From contig ADZZ01000271.1 in the NCBI GenBank assembly GCA_000179315.1, forward strand, positions 1 through 63,831: a stretch of 63,831 nt of DNA, read 5' to 3'. This document shows, one piece after another, positions 26,657 to 34,583 of this stretch. Position 1 is the stretch's first letter, and every line of letters starts with the position of its first letter. The notes under the pieces are model-generated. The model saw nothing but the letters and a program-made list of their open reading frames with translations. It did not search any database and was not told where the DNA came from. The position numbers and the translations under genes are program-made. This DNA comes from a delta proteobacterium NaphS2 (lineage in GTDB: Bacteria > Desulfobacterota > DSM-4660 > Desulfatiglandales > Desulfatiglandaceae).

Positions 26657-27912
26657 TAGTTCGTTTCATTTAAATATTTACAATTATACAACGCCAAGAT
26701 CGAATTTTTTCCACCGGAATACGACAGGGGCAGAGTTCATTTCAGCAATGCCTTTAATTATCCGCTCTTTGAGTTCTTCTTTGGAGGAGACCCTTATATG
26801 TTTTAGAAAGGTTCTAGCCATTTTTGAAAATGCCGATTCGATGAGATTTAACCATGAACCATGTTTGGGGGTGTGAACATATACAAACCGGTTGGGTCTG
26901 GATGCAAGATATTTCATTGTCTCTTTAGAAATATGAGCGGAGTGATTGTCCAAAATTATCCTGATGGTGCTTTCCTGAGGATATGTGGTGTCAAGTTCCT
27001 TAAGTAGCTCAATAAATTCGCTACTTCGATGGCGGTCATGAACTTGGGCAATCATTTTCCCGTTATGCAGATCAAGTGCTCCAAGAATTGACAGGGTTCC
27101 AAATCGCTTGTATTCATAATCGCGCCCCATGCTATTGTATTTTCCCGGTTTTGGAGGAAGGTCAGGGGCAACAGTCCCGATGGCTTGGACACCAGGCTTC
27201 TCGTCTATTGAAACGGTTATAACTTTGGGAGGAGTTTTTTCAACACTGGACATGGCCTGATCATTCTGAAGGTTAACTTCCTGGTAAACCATGAGAACTT
27301 CCTGCATTTTTTGTTCAAATTCAGGATCTCTCTTCTCCAGGTAGTATTTAACTTTGTGTGGCCGAATGTCATTCTCTGAGAGTATGCGCCAGATCGTCGC
27401 TTTCGCTGCATTTGCAAGGCAAAAATGGCCTGCTGCGGGGGCATGTTCTCGCGTATATCTGGCAAGCTCCTTATATGTCCAAAGTTCAGCCGCCAGATCG
27501 TGCTCTTTAGGCTTCGTGCAAGCCAAGTTGACTACCCAGGCCTTGGCAGCTTCATCAATGATCGGATCAAATGGTCTGTGATAATAATCCTTGAGACCGA
27601 TCTCAACTCCGGCCGCCAAGGCTTTTTCGATGCATTTATAAATTGTTGGTCTGCTCACTTTCGTCAATTGCTGGATACGGGTTATCGGATTTCCATCGGC
27701 ATAAAGCAACAGGATCGTCGACCGTTGCACTTCCCTCAAAGGCGCTGATCTGGATCTGCTGATTGCCTTAAGTTTTTCACGTTGTTCAGCCTCCAGAGAG
27801 AGTTTCGCGAGCTTTGTCTTTCTTGGCATGGCCACCCTTCCTCCATTTTTTGGGGAAAGCTTTATGGTAACCAAAGCGAAACTGTTTGTAAATATTTTAT
27901 TGAAACTTTATA
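26657..27912 (-). mobile_element. IS630-family insertion sequence with CTAG target duplication
   Basis: The element is about 1256 bases long. Its ends are inverted copies: TATAAAGTTTCA.. at the right end (27912 inward) against TAGTTCGTTTCA.. at the left end (26657 inward), both continuing into AAATATTTACAA. The sequence CTAG flanks it at 26653-26656 and 27913-27916, the preferred IS630 target with TA duplicated. It carries a single intact transposase gene. Removing it with one CTAG rejoins the flanking surface-protein gene in frame. Confidence 0.92.
26684..27874 (-). CDS. IS630-family transposase
   Basis: This 396-residue protein has an N-terminal helix-turn-helix region (PITRIQQLTKVSRPTIYKCIEKAL, about 55-80), a linker, and a DDE catalytic domain: first Asp in VSIDEKPGVQ, second Asp in IILDNHSAHISK, Glu in GSWLNLIESAFSKMAR. 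All three catalytic residues are present, so it may be active. Length is on the long side for the family because of the N-terminal domain. The gene fills nearly the whole element, ending 27 bases from its left end. Confidence 0.95.
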   Translation of the reverse strand: MVTIKLSPKNGGRVAMPRKTKLAKLSLEAEQREKLKAISRSRSAPLREVQRSTILLLYADGNPITRIQQLTKVSRPTIYKCIEKALAAGVEIGLKDYYHRPFDPIIDEAAKAWVVNLACTKPKEHDLAAELWTYKELARYTREHAPAAGHFCLANAAKATIWRILSENDIRPHKVKYYLEKRDPEFEQKMQEVLMVYQEVNLQNDQAMSSVEKTPPKVITVSIDEKPGVQAIGTVAPDLPPKPGKYNSMGRDYEYKRFGTLSILGALDLHNGKMIAQVHDRHRSSEFIELLKELDTTYPQESTIRIILDNHSAHISKETMKYLASRPNRFVYVHTPKHGSWLNLIESAFSKMARTFLKHIRVSSKEELKERIIKGIAEMNSAPVVFRWKKFDLGVV

Positions 27913-29276
27913 CTAGTTCCTGCACTGGGCTCAAAAGTCCAACTCGCCAGAATTTGTCCAGGTATGCAAGCCAGCGTGTCCGCAGCCGTCAGGGTATCGC
28001 TGCCGACATTCCCGGTATCTTCGGTGGTATTGATATAAAGATGGCCGGTAGTATTGGGATATTCACCTCCGGGCGCCGTCACGTCCACGGTAACCGTGCA
28101 AACGCTGTTGGAAAACAGGGTTCCGTTCGCAAAGGACAGGGTGGTGTCGCTCGGCGCCGGTACGGGTGAAAAAGCACCTCCGCCGCAACCGCTGTACGTC
28201 ACGTTGGCCGGGTTCGCCACCTCAAGGCCTGTGGGGAAGTTGTCGGAAAAATTCACGCCTTCGATCGTCTCCGGCGTTGGATTGGACAGCCTGAACGTCA
28301 GAGTGGACGTGGCCCCCGGCGACATGGCTTTGGGGCTGAACGATTTGGCAATGGTCACGGATGACGAACTCACGATATCGGCAATAACAAAACCCGTCAC
28401 ATAGTCCGCGTTGTAGTGGAAACTGCTCCCGGAGAAATCGTAGAACATGCTGTTAAGGGTATTGCTGGTTCCTTCCCCTCCGATGATTTTGACCGTATAC
28501 GTGACATCCACAGTCCCCCCTGCCTTGTAGCCTCCGCCGACACAAGAACTATAATTAGGGCTGTTGGGATCGTTTTCCCACAGGCAGGCATTCGCATACA
28601 GTTCGTCATTGGGGGAGTTCACGTAGGGGGAATCATCCGCACTATAGGTGGAACTTACGGATTGGATCTGGAAGATGGTGTTCGGGAAGTTGACAAATGA
28701 TTCCAGTTGGTTATAACCTTGCGTGGCCGTGAACCCGGCAAGCTCAATGGTATAGGTACTCCCCTTGATCAACGTCATGGAGCCGCCTGCAGGAATGGTA
28801 GCGCCATTCAGCTTGATCGAGGTGATCCCGTTGCGGTTTTGTGAAACCAAATGTTCCACATAGAGCTGACGCGGCTGGGGGGAGGTGCCTGTCACACCCA
28901 GAGCATCGGTTGCCGTAACGTGGTAGCGACGGGTCTTGTCAAAGGCCGCTGAAACCTGCGTGATCTCGGCCTCAAAATAGACATCCGAACTGGCGCCGAC
29001 CGCAAGGGAGGGGATGGTAACGGACGATAGGGATCCGGGACGCAGGTTAATATAGGCGCCGCCTGTGTACGGATCGAGCCCATCATCCCACGCAAAAGTG
29101 ACTTGAACCGTATCGGCAGTCGAACTACCCTCATTGCGGATTCGCACCCCTACCGGAAAACGGGTGGGCCCGCTTGCAGGGTTGTTGCTGTCGAGACCCA
29201 CGATATTCCATGTAATGGGCGTAACGGTTAAAACCGCATCCGCACGGGCGAAAATGGGTACGGCACATAATATCAA
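27913..29276 (-). pseudogene. N-terminal part of the DUF11-repeat surface protein (split by IS)
   Basis: The frame encodes a hydrophobic export segment (LILCAVPIFARADA) followed by about 440 residues of beta-sandwich domains, including a DUF11-like unit (IAKSFSPKAMSPGATSTLTFRLSNP). It ends in ASWTFEPSAG, where the insertion element interrupts it; after the target site the frame resumes as TSVPPTYTTKAS in the downstream part. The apparent start is TTG 29276 with GGAGG 12 bases upstream; no better start was found, although an in-frame basic stretch (RRKKTR) lies just upstream and would make a better signal peptide if a rare start were used. The joined gene would span about 1388 codons. Confidence 0.78.
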
Positions 29277-29404
29277 CCTTGTTTTTTTCCTCCGTATCCT
29301 ATAGATATTTTGATTGTCTGCATATCTGAGAGAATGATTCCCTCCGTTTGTGGTCCGAAGATGGGGGAAACCTTATTCCGGCTTGCACAAATTTGGGATT
29401 TGTA

Positions 29405-32224
29405 ATGTCACCCGGTGGCCGATACAGAGAAAATTCTTTTTGTTGTCTCGTTGTTCTGATCCTCCTCGTCTGTTTTTTGTTGCCTGCAACTCCCGCCCAC
29501 CCAGAGAGCCAGCCCGAGAATCTCCTCAAAAACAAGAAAGTGCTCGTTTTGAATCCTTTCGAGGCCAACATACCCGCTTTTGAAAAGACCGATCACGGTC
29601 TCTCAGTGGCCCTGCAATTGGGCGGCATCCCCATCGCCAACCAGTTCTTCGAACATCTGGACTTGAGGCGGAATGCAGGCAACGAACATCGTGAACTCAC
29701 GGTGGAACTGCTGCGTAAGCGCTATGCCGGGAGAGAAATTGATTTGATTATCACCCTGTACCCGGAGGGACTGGACTTTCTCCTCAATGAATGTGAAACG
29801 ATCTTCCCCGACGTTCCGGTGTTGGCGCTCTACCTGCCGCAGGGTTTCAAACTGAAAAAGACGGAACGCAGGATCGTTCAGCATCTGGTCATTCCCCGCT
29901 TCAAGCCGACGATCGCTTCGGCGCTTAAACTGGTTCCCAATCTAAAGTGCATCTATGTGGTGGGCGGAACCTATCCTATCGACAAATGGCTGGAAAATGT
30001 CTTTCGAAAAGAATTGGAAGACTGGAAAGGCCGATTGACCGTCGAGTACCTCAGCGATTTACCTCCGGAAGAAATACTGTCCAGGGCAGCTATCGCGCCT
30101 TCAGACAGCATCCTGTTCATCACCGCCTTTGGCCAAGACATCAACGGAAAACCCCATACGGCCGTGGAAGTGAGCCGAATGCTTGCGCCTGTTTCCAGCG
30201 TCCCTATTTTCGGTTTCCTGGGTACCCTGTTGGGCAACGGCATCGTGGGCGGATCCCTGTTAAGCCTCGAAAGTGTTGGGATTGAAGCGGGTAAAACGGC
30301 TTTACAAATGCTTTCGGAAACCCCGCAAACCGGAAGTCGTCTCCCCAACGTCATGGAGGTGCCCCAACTGTCCATGTTCGATTGGGGTGAACTGAGGCGT
30401 TGGAATTTGAGTGAGTCTGCTTTGCCAAAGGACAGCATCATAATAAATAGAGAATTCAGCCTCTGGGACCTTAGGTATTATGCCATGGGAGCGCTGGCTT
30501 TTATCATGGCACAGTCCTTCCTGATTGCAGGCTTGTTGTGGCACAGACGGCGCCGAAAATTAGCCGAAGAAGAGCTGAAAAAGCAACTTAAGTTTGAGCA
30601 GTTGCTCTCCGAGATCTCAACGGGGTTTGTCAACTTGGCCGCTGAAGACATTGACAGCGCGATTCAAAACGCCCAGGAACGTTTTTGCGAAGTCCTTGAA
30701 CTGGATTTTGCGGCGCTCTGGCAGGTATCCCATGAAAACCCCGATTTCATCTATTTGACGCACTTCTACAGGCACTTAGATGGGCCACGGCTTCCCGAAA
30801 AAATGGATGCGCACGGGTATTTTCCATGGTGCCTAAAGCAGGCAACGGCCGGCAGAGTAATTGCCGTTTCCACAGAGACGGCACCGCCCGAAGCCGCCCG
30901 TGACCGGGAAATGTGGCGTCGTTATGGAATCAAATCCAGTCTGGTGTTTCCTCTGTCTATAGGCGGAAACCAGCTTATGGGCGCGTTGAGTCTTAATACA
31001 ATGCAAAAAGAGCGCACCTGGCCAGAACAACTGGTGAAACAACTTCAACTGCTAGCACAGGTATTTGCCAACGCCATTGCGCGAAAACGCGCGGATTACG
31101 CGCTACGAGAAATGGAAAAAAGCGTTCGAAAGGCGGCTGAGGAATGGCAGGCCACTTTTGATTCAATTCCTCATGTGATCATGATTCTGGACCGGGACCT
31201 CAGAATCGTCAGACACAACGCTGCAACGGTTTCGTTTCTTCAACTGCCGCCCGCTGAAATCCACGGTCAGCCCTGTCATTATTTGGTGCATGGAACGGAC
31301 GGACCGCCTGTGGCTTGTCCCGTCAAAAGATCTCTCAAGATGAGAAATCATCAGGAAAACGAGATTTACGATGCCCAGAGAAAGGCATGGTATCAGGTAT
31401 CCGCAGACTCCATTTTGGATGAGGAAGGAGAGGTGTCACGGATCGTTCACAGAATCAAGGACATTACCGAGCGCGTGGAGGCGGAGGAAAAGGCTCGCCT
31501 CCAGTGGGAAGAGCTGGCCCATGTGACCCGGATAGGGATCATGGGTGAGTTGACATCGTCTCTGGCCCATGAGATCAACCAGCCGCTTACGGCCATTCAA
31601 AGCAACGCCGCGGCGGCCCGTCGTTTTTTATCGGAAAGGGAGCCGGATATTGTTGAAGTTCGGCAGATCCTGGACGATATCATTTCAGACAACACGCGGG
31701 CCGGAAACATCATTATGAAAATCCGTGCCCTTTTAAAAAGGGAACAGGTTCCTTTCGATATTACGGAAATAAACGACCTGATTGCGGATGTTCTGTCACT
31801 TTTGCGCGCCGACGCCCTACTGCCGGAACTGGAGATTACCACTGAATTTACAAAGGGTTTGCCGCATATATCCGCGGATCGCATACAATTGCAGCAGGTG
31901 ATCATCAACCTGATTTTGAATGGAGCCGCCGCCATGAAGGATCTTCCTTCCTCTCGGCGGGAAATCAGAATCAAGACGGCGGTTGAAGAAAATGGGAACG
32001 TCAAGGTGTTGGTCATCGATTTCGGGACCGGCATCGAGGAAGATGCCATGAGACAGATTTTCGAACCATTCTATACCACCAAAAAGGAAGGATTGGGGAT
32101 GGGCCTTCCCATCAGTCAAACCATCATCGAGGCACACGGCGGATCCATGGAAGCTTCAAATAATCCGGAAGGGGGCACCGTCTTTTCCTTTACACTACCG
32201 GCCTACCAGGGAGGTGCCTCATGA
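29405..32224 (+). CDS. Membrane sensor kinase: ABC-type periplasmic sensor, GAF, PAS, HisKA, HATPase
   Basis: From ATG 29405 the 939-residue protein has a signal anchor (about 10-32), a periplasmic substrate-binding-like domain of the ABC_sub_bind type (about 50-340; VLVLNPFEANIPAFEKTD, LIITLYPEGLDFLL, FIYVVGG-like region), a membrane helix (about 358-380) followed by RRRRK, a GAF domain (about 410-560), a PAS domain (about 580-690), HisKA with His722 (LAHEINQPLTAIQ) and an HATPase domain with FEPFYTTKKEGLGMGLPIS. The HEINQPL box places it with DctB/FixL-type kinases. It overlaps the downstream FixJ-like regulator by four bases. An upstream TTG (29348) extends the frame by 19 residues. Confidence 0.9.
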   Translation: MSPGGRYRENSFCCLVVLILLVCFLLPATPAHPESQPENLLKNKKVLVLNPFEANIPAFEKTDHGLSVALQLGGIPIANQFFEHLDLRRNAGNEHRELTVELLRKRYAGREIDLIITLYPEGLDFLLNECETIFPDVPVLALYLPQGFKLKKTERRIVQHLVIPRFKPTIASALKLVPNLKCIYVVGGTYPIDKWLENVFRKELEDWKGRLTVEYLSDLPPEEILSRAAIAPSDSILFITAFGQDINGKPHTAVEVSRMLAPVSSVPIFGFLGTLLGNGIVGGSLLSLESVGIEAGKTALQMLSETPQTGSRLPNVMEVPQLSMFDWGELRRWNLSESALPKDSIIINREFSLWDLRYYAMGALAFIMAQSFLIAGLLWHRRRRKLAEEELKKQLKFEQLLSEISTGFVNLAAEDIDSAIQNAQERFCEVLELDFAALWQVSHENPDFIYLTHFYRHLDGPRLPEKMDAHGYFPWCLKQATAGRVIAVSTETAPPEAARDREMWRRYGIKSSLVFPLSIGGNQLMGALSLNTMQKERTWPEQLVKQLQLLAQVFANAIARKRADYALREMEKSVRKAAEEWQATFDSIPHVIMILDRDLRIVRHNAATVSFLQLPPAEIHGQPCHYLVHGTDGPPVACPVKRSLKMRNHQENEIYDAQRKAWYQVSADSILDEEGEVSRIVHRIKDITERVEAEEKARLQWEELAHVTRIGIMGELTSSLAHEINQPLTAIQSNAAAARRFLSEREPDIVEVRQILDDIISDNTRAGNIIMKIRALLKREQVPFDITEINDLIADVLSLLRADALLPELEITTEFTKGLPHISADRIQLQQVIINLILNGAAAMKDLPSSRREIRIKTAVEENGNVKVLVIDFGTGIEEDAMRQIFEPFYTTKKEGLGMGLPISQTIIEAHGGSMEASNNPEGGTVFSFTLPAYQGGAS

Positions 32225-32847
32225 CCGATAGGAAGCCCATTGTTTATGTGGTCGACGACGATCCCTCCGTTAGGAGAGCGCTGGAGCGTCTGCTGAGATC
32301 GACCGGCCATGAAGCCAGGACCTTCGCGTCCGCCCTGGATTTCATTGATTATGAACATCCCGATGTGCCGGGGTGCCTGGTTCTCGACGTCAGGATGCCG
32401 AAACTGAATGGTCTTGACCTTCAGGATCTTCTAATTAAAAAGGGTAATTCCATTCCCGTTATTTTCATTACGGGTCACGGAACGGTGCCTGACAGCGTGA
32501 GAGCATTGAAAGGTGGTGCTGTGGATTTTCTGCAGAAACCGTTTGAGGACGGGGATCTTCTGGAGGCCGTTTCCCGAGGGATTGAAAACCACCGCCACGA
32601 ACGCCGAAAACAAAAGGAAATGAAAATCCTCCGCGCCCGGCTGAATACGCTAACGCCACGAGAACGTGAGGTTTTTGGGTTTGTGATAAGCGGCATGCTG
32701 AACAAGCAGATCGCCTATGATCTCGGCATTTCCGAAAAGACCATCAAGGTTCACCGGGCCAAAGTGATGCAGAAGATGGGGGCCGGGTCCCTTGCAGACC
32801 TCGTACGGTTTGCCGAAAAACTTGGCGTCAATCCACCGCCAGCCTGA
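32221..32847 (+). CDS. FixJ/NarL-type response regulator (receiver plus LuxR HTH)
   Basis: This 208-residue regulator has a receiver domain with acidic pocket VDDD (11-14), phospho-Asp56 (CLVLDVRMP), switch Thr (FITGHGT) and Lys106 (LQKPFEDG), and a LuxR-type helix-turn-helix at about 144-200 (LTPREREVFGFVISGMLNKQIAYDLGISEKTIKVHRAKV). It is the partner of the overlapping sensor kinase. A palindrome with ATTGGAC half-sites begins eight bases after its stop and a twin palindrome lies 9 kb away, both upstream of envelope operons; this regulator is the obvious candidate to bind them. Confidence 0.93.
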   Translation: MTDRKPIVYVVDDDPSVRRALERLLRSTGHEARTFASALDFIDYEHPDVPGCLVLDVRMPKLNGLDLQDLLIKKGNSIPVIFITGHGTVPDSVRALKGGAVDFLQKPFEDGDLLEAVSRGIENHRHERRKQKEMKILRARLNTLTPREREVFGFVISGMLNKQIAYDLGISEKTIKVHRAKVMQKMGAGSLADLVRFAEKLGVNPPPA

Positions 32848-32854
32848 ATCCTCC

Positions 32855-32872
32855 ATTGGACCAAAGTCCAAT
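32855..32872. promoter_or_regulatory. Dyad ATTGGAC-CAAA-GTCCAAT (site 2)
   Basis: A perfect 7-4-7 inverted repeat with the same half-sites and spacing as the core of site 1 at 23759-23776. It lies between the response-regulator stop and the sulfatase operon, about 180 bases upstream of the first start codon of that operon (33053). StyR/TodT-class FixJ-like regulators bind dyads with a 6-N4-6 layout, so the spacing suits the regulator encoded next door. Confidence 0.65.
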
Positions 32873-33052
32873 ATCTTTCCTTCTTAAGTCAATATAAACT
32901 TCATCAACTTGTTGGAAAAAACCGATCCGGGTTGCTTCGTTCGGACAGCCGCCTGGACCGGTCATTTCACTTTAAAGCCCGCGCGCATGCTATTCGTTTT
33001 CGCTTGGGTGTGTGCTGATAGCCTTATAAATTTCTTAAGGAGGTATACCCTG

Positions 33053-33862
33053 ATGAAAAAGTCGTTCCGAAAATTCCCGAAGATTTTTGCAGCCATCATC
33101 CCCATGGCGCTGTTGGCCCTGGCCGTTGGTTTTGTCACGCCCCCGGGCGCGAGGGCCGATGAGGAAGACGCCAAAAGACTTGTCAAGGCCATGAGCGATT
33201 ACATGGCAGCGCAGAATTCCATTTCACTGGCATACGATGCGATCCTCGAAATTGTTACAAAGGATCATCAGAAGCTGGGGCTGGCAAGCTCCGGCACGGT
33301 GGACATGAAACGGCCCGACAAACTCCGCGCCACACGTACAGGCGGTTTTGCCGATGTGGAGATGCTGTTCGACGGGAAAATGCTCACACTTTTTGGGAAA
33401 AACGCGAACCTTTACGCTCAGGTCGAGATTCCCGGAACCATCGATCATCTCATCGACGAATTGCGGGTCAAATACCACAAGACCCTCCCCGCGGCGGATT
33501 TGCTGATGACGAATATTTATGACCAATTGATGCCCGCCGTGATCGATATAAAAGATCTTGGCAGCGGTGTGATCAGTGGTGTTGAATGCGATCATCTTGC
33601 GTTTCGGACGAAAGAAGTCGACTGGGAAATCTGGATCGCACATGGAGACCATCCCCATCCCTGCCGGTACGTTATCACCTCGAAGCTTATTACCGATGCG
33701 CCGCAATACAGCATCCTGGTCAGGGAATGGAAGACCGGAGATGAGGTTACTGTGGACGATTTCAAATTCAAAAATTCAACAAAGGCCAAAAAAATCGATC
33801 TCAAGGATATTCCGGAACTTAACGAATTGCCGAAACATTTTATGACGGGAGGTGCAAAATGA
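33053..33862 (+). CDS. Exported DUF2092 (LolA-like fold) protein
   Basis: This 269-residue protein has a signal peptide (MKKSFRKFPKIFAAIIPMALLALAVGFVTPPGARA) and a DUF2092 body (AKRLVKAMSDYMAAQNSISLAYDAILE; PDKLRATRTGG; LFDGKMLTLFGKNANLYAQVEIPGTID; DHLAFRTKEVDWEIWIAHGDHPHPCRYVIT). The family is thought to share the LolA-like half-barrel that binds hydrophobic ligands. ATG 33053 has a strong AAGGAGG nine bases upstream; the open frame extends back to 32909 with no ribosome site. It heads the plus-strand sulfatase operon. A paralogue lies at 37837. Confidence 0.88.
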   Translation: MKKSFRKFPKIFAAIIPMALLALAVGFVTPPGARADEEDAKRLVKAMSDYMAAQNSISLAYDAILEIVTKDHQKLGLASSGTVDMKRPDKLRATRTGGFADVEMLFDGKMLTLFGKNANLYAQVEIPGTIDHLIDELRVKYHKTLPAADLLMTNIYDQLMPAVIDIKDLGSGVISGVECDHLAFRTKEVDWEIWIAHGDHPHPCRYVITSKLITDAPQYSILVREWKTGDEVTVDDFKFKNSTKAKKIDLKDIPELNELPKHFMTGGAK

Positions 33863-34050
33863 AAATATCCAGCCTATTGGTTTTGATACTGCTTGCGGGA
33901 ATGGTCTGGCTGGGTGGGATCGAATTCGAAAAATGGTTTTCCACCTCGAAGGAGACCAACGTTGTATCTACTGCGGAAGCCATCGTGGGACGGCCCCTGA
34001 CCCCGGTAAGCGTAGCCGGGGTGGCGCGGCGCACGGCGAGGCGCTGGTAA
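33859..34050 (+). CDS. Small membrane-anchored protein with SVAGVARRTARR motif
   Basis: This 63-residue protein overlaps the previous gene by four bases (ATGA). It has an N-terminal hydrophobic segment (ISSLLVLILLAGMVWLGG), then a polar stretch and the ending AEAIVGRPLTPVSVAGVARRTARRW. The AEAI-V/F-G plus double-Arg pattern recurs in the protein at 38641 (AEAIFGVRRRAFRR). No known function; placement in the operon supports an exported accessory protein. Confidence 0.65.
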   Translation: MKISSLLVLILLAGMVWLGGIEFEKWFSTSKETNVVSTAEAIVGRPLTPVSVAGVARRTARRW

Positions 34051-34105
34051 GACTTCAGTCATTTTCTTCAAGACAACCGTTTTGATCCATTTCTCAGGCT
34101 TTTTT

Positions 34106-34121
34106 CCTCCACAAACGGAGG
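34106..34121 (+). promoter_or_regulatory. Hairpin covering the ribosome site of the receiver gene
   Basis: CCTCC (34106-34110) can pair with GGAGG (34117-34121) across a six-base loop. The GGAGG is the likely ribosome-binding site for the GTG start at 34127, so the hairpin could lower translation until opened. The stem is only five pairs, so this is tentative. Confidence 0.3.
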
Positions 34122-34126
34122 GTGGG

Positions 34127-34567
34127 GTGCAAAAAAAACGATTCACAGTCTATGTCGTCGATGATGACGAATCGATCCGCAAGGCGCTGAAACGGCTTCT
34201 CGGATCGGTCGGCTATCACACCTTGACCTTTGAGTCGGCGGAAGCGTTTCTCGAATTCCCCTTGGAAAGGGGCGAAGGTTGTTTAGTCCTGGATATCCGC
34301 CTTCCGGGGATGACCGGATTTGAACTCCAGGAAAAGCTCCTGTTACAGGGGTCGGAATATCCAGTGCTTTTTATGACGGCCCATGACGATCCCCAATGGC
34401 GGGAGAGGGCGACCAAAGTGGGCGCTGTTGCCTGTCTTAAGAAACCCTTTCTTGAACAGAAGCTTTTTGAGGCGATCGGGCTATGCTCTGTAAATAAAAG
34501 TGGCGAAAAAAAAGACAGTTTAACAGCCCCAATATGGGGGAGACATGGAACAAAAAAAACTTTATGA
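34127..34567 (+). CDS. Receiver-only response regulator inside the sulfatase operon
   Basis: This 146-residue protein is a FixJ-type receiver: acidic pocket VDDDE (11-15), phospho-Asp56 (GCLVLDIRLPG), MTAHD switch, and Lys105-Lys106-Pro (CLKKPF). It stops without the LuxR helix-turn-helix, ending in a polar tail. The first half is strikingly like the FixJ-type regulator at 32221 (KALKRLLGSVGYHTLTFESAEAFLEF against RALERLLRSTGHEARTFASALDFIDY), so it may have arisen by duplication and loss of the output domain. I start at GTG 34127, directly after GGAGGG; an in-frame ATG at 34082 is possible. It may act as a phosphate sink for the nearby kinase. Confidence 0.82.
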   Translation: MQKKRFTVYVVDDDESIRKALKRLLGSVGYHTLTFESAEAFLEFPLERGEGCLVLDIRLPGMTGFELQEKLLLQGSEYPVLFMTAHDDPQWRERATKVGAVACLKKPFLEQKLFEAIGLCSVNKSGEKKDSLTAPIWGRHGTKKTL

Positions 34568-34583
34568 GAGAAAGGAGCGAGAC

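Noticed and set aside
29340-34122. 14-base inverted match CCCTCCGTTTGTGG (29340-29353) and its complement at 34109-34122, both before signalling genes
   Set aside because: Matches of this length are expected by chance in 64 kb, and the match stops abruptly at both ends.
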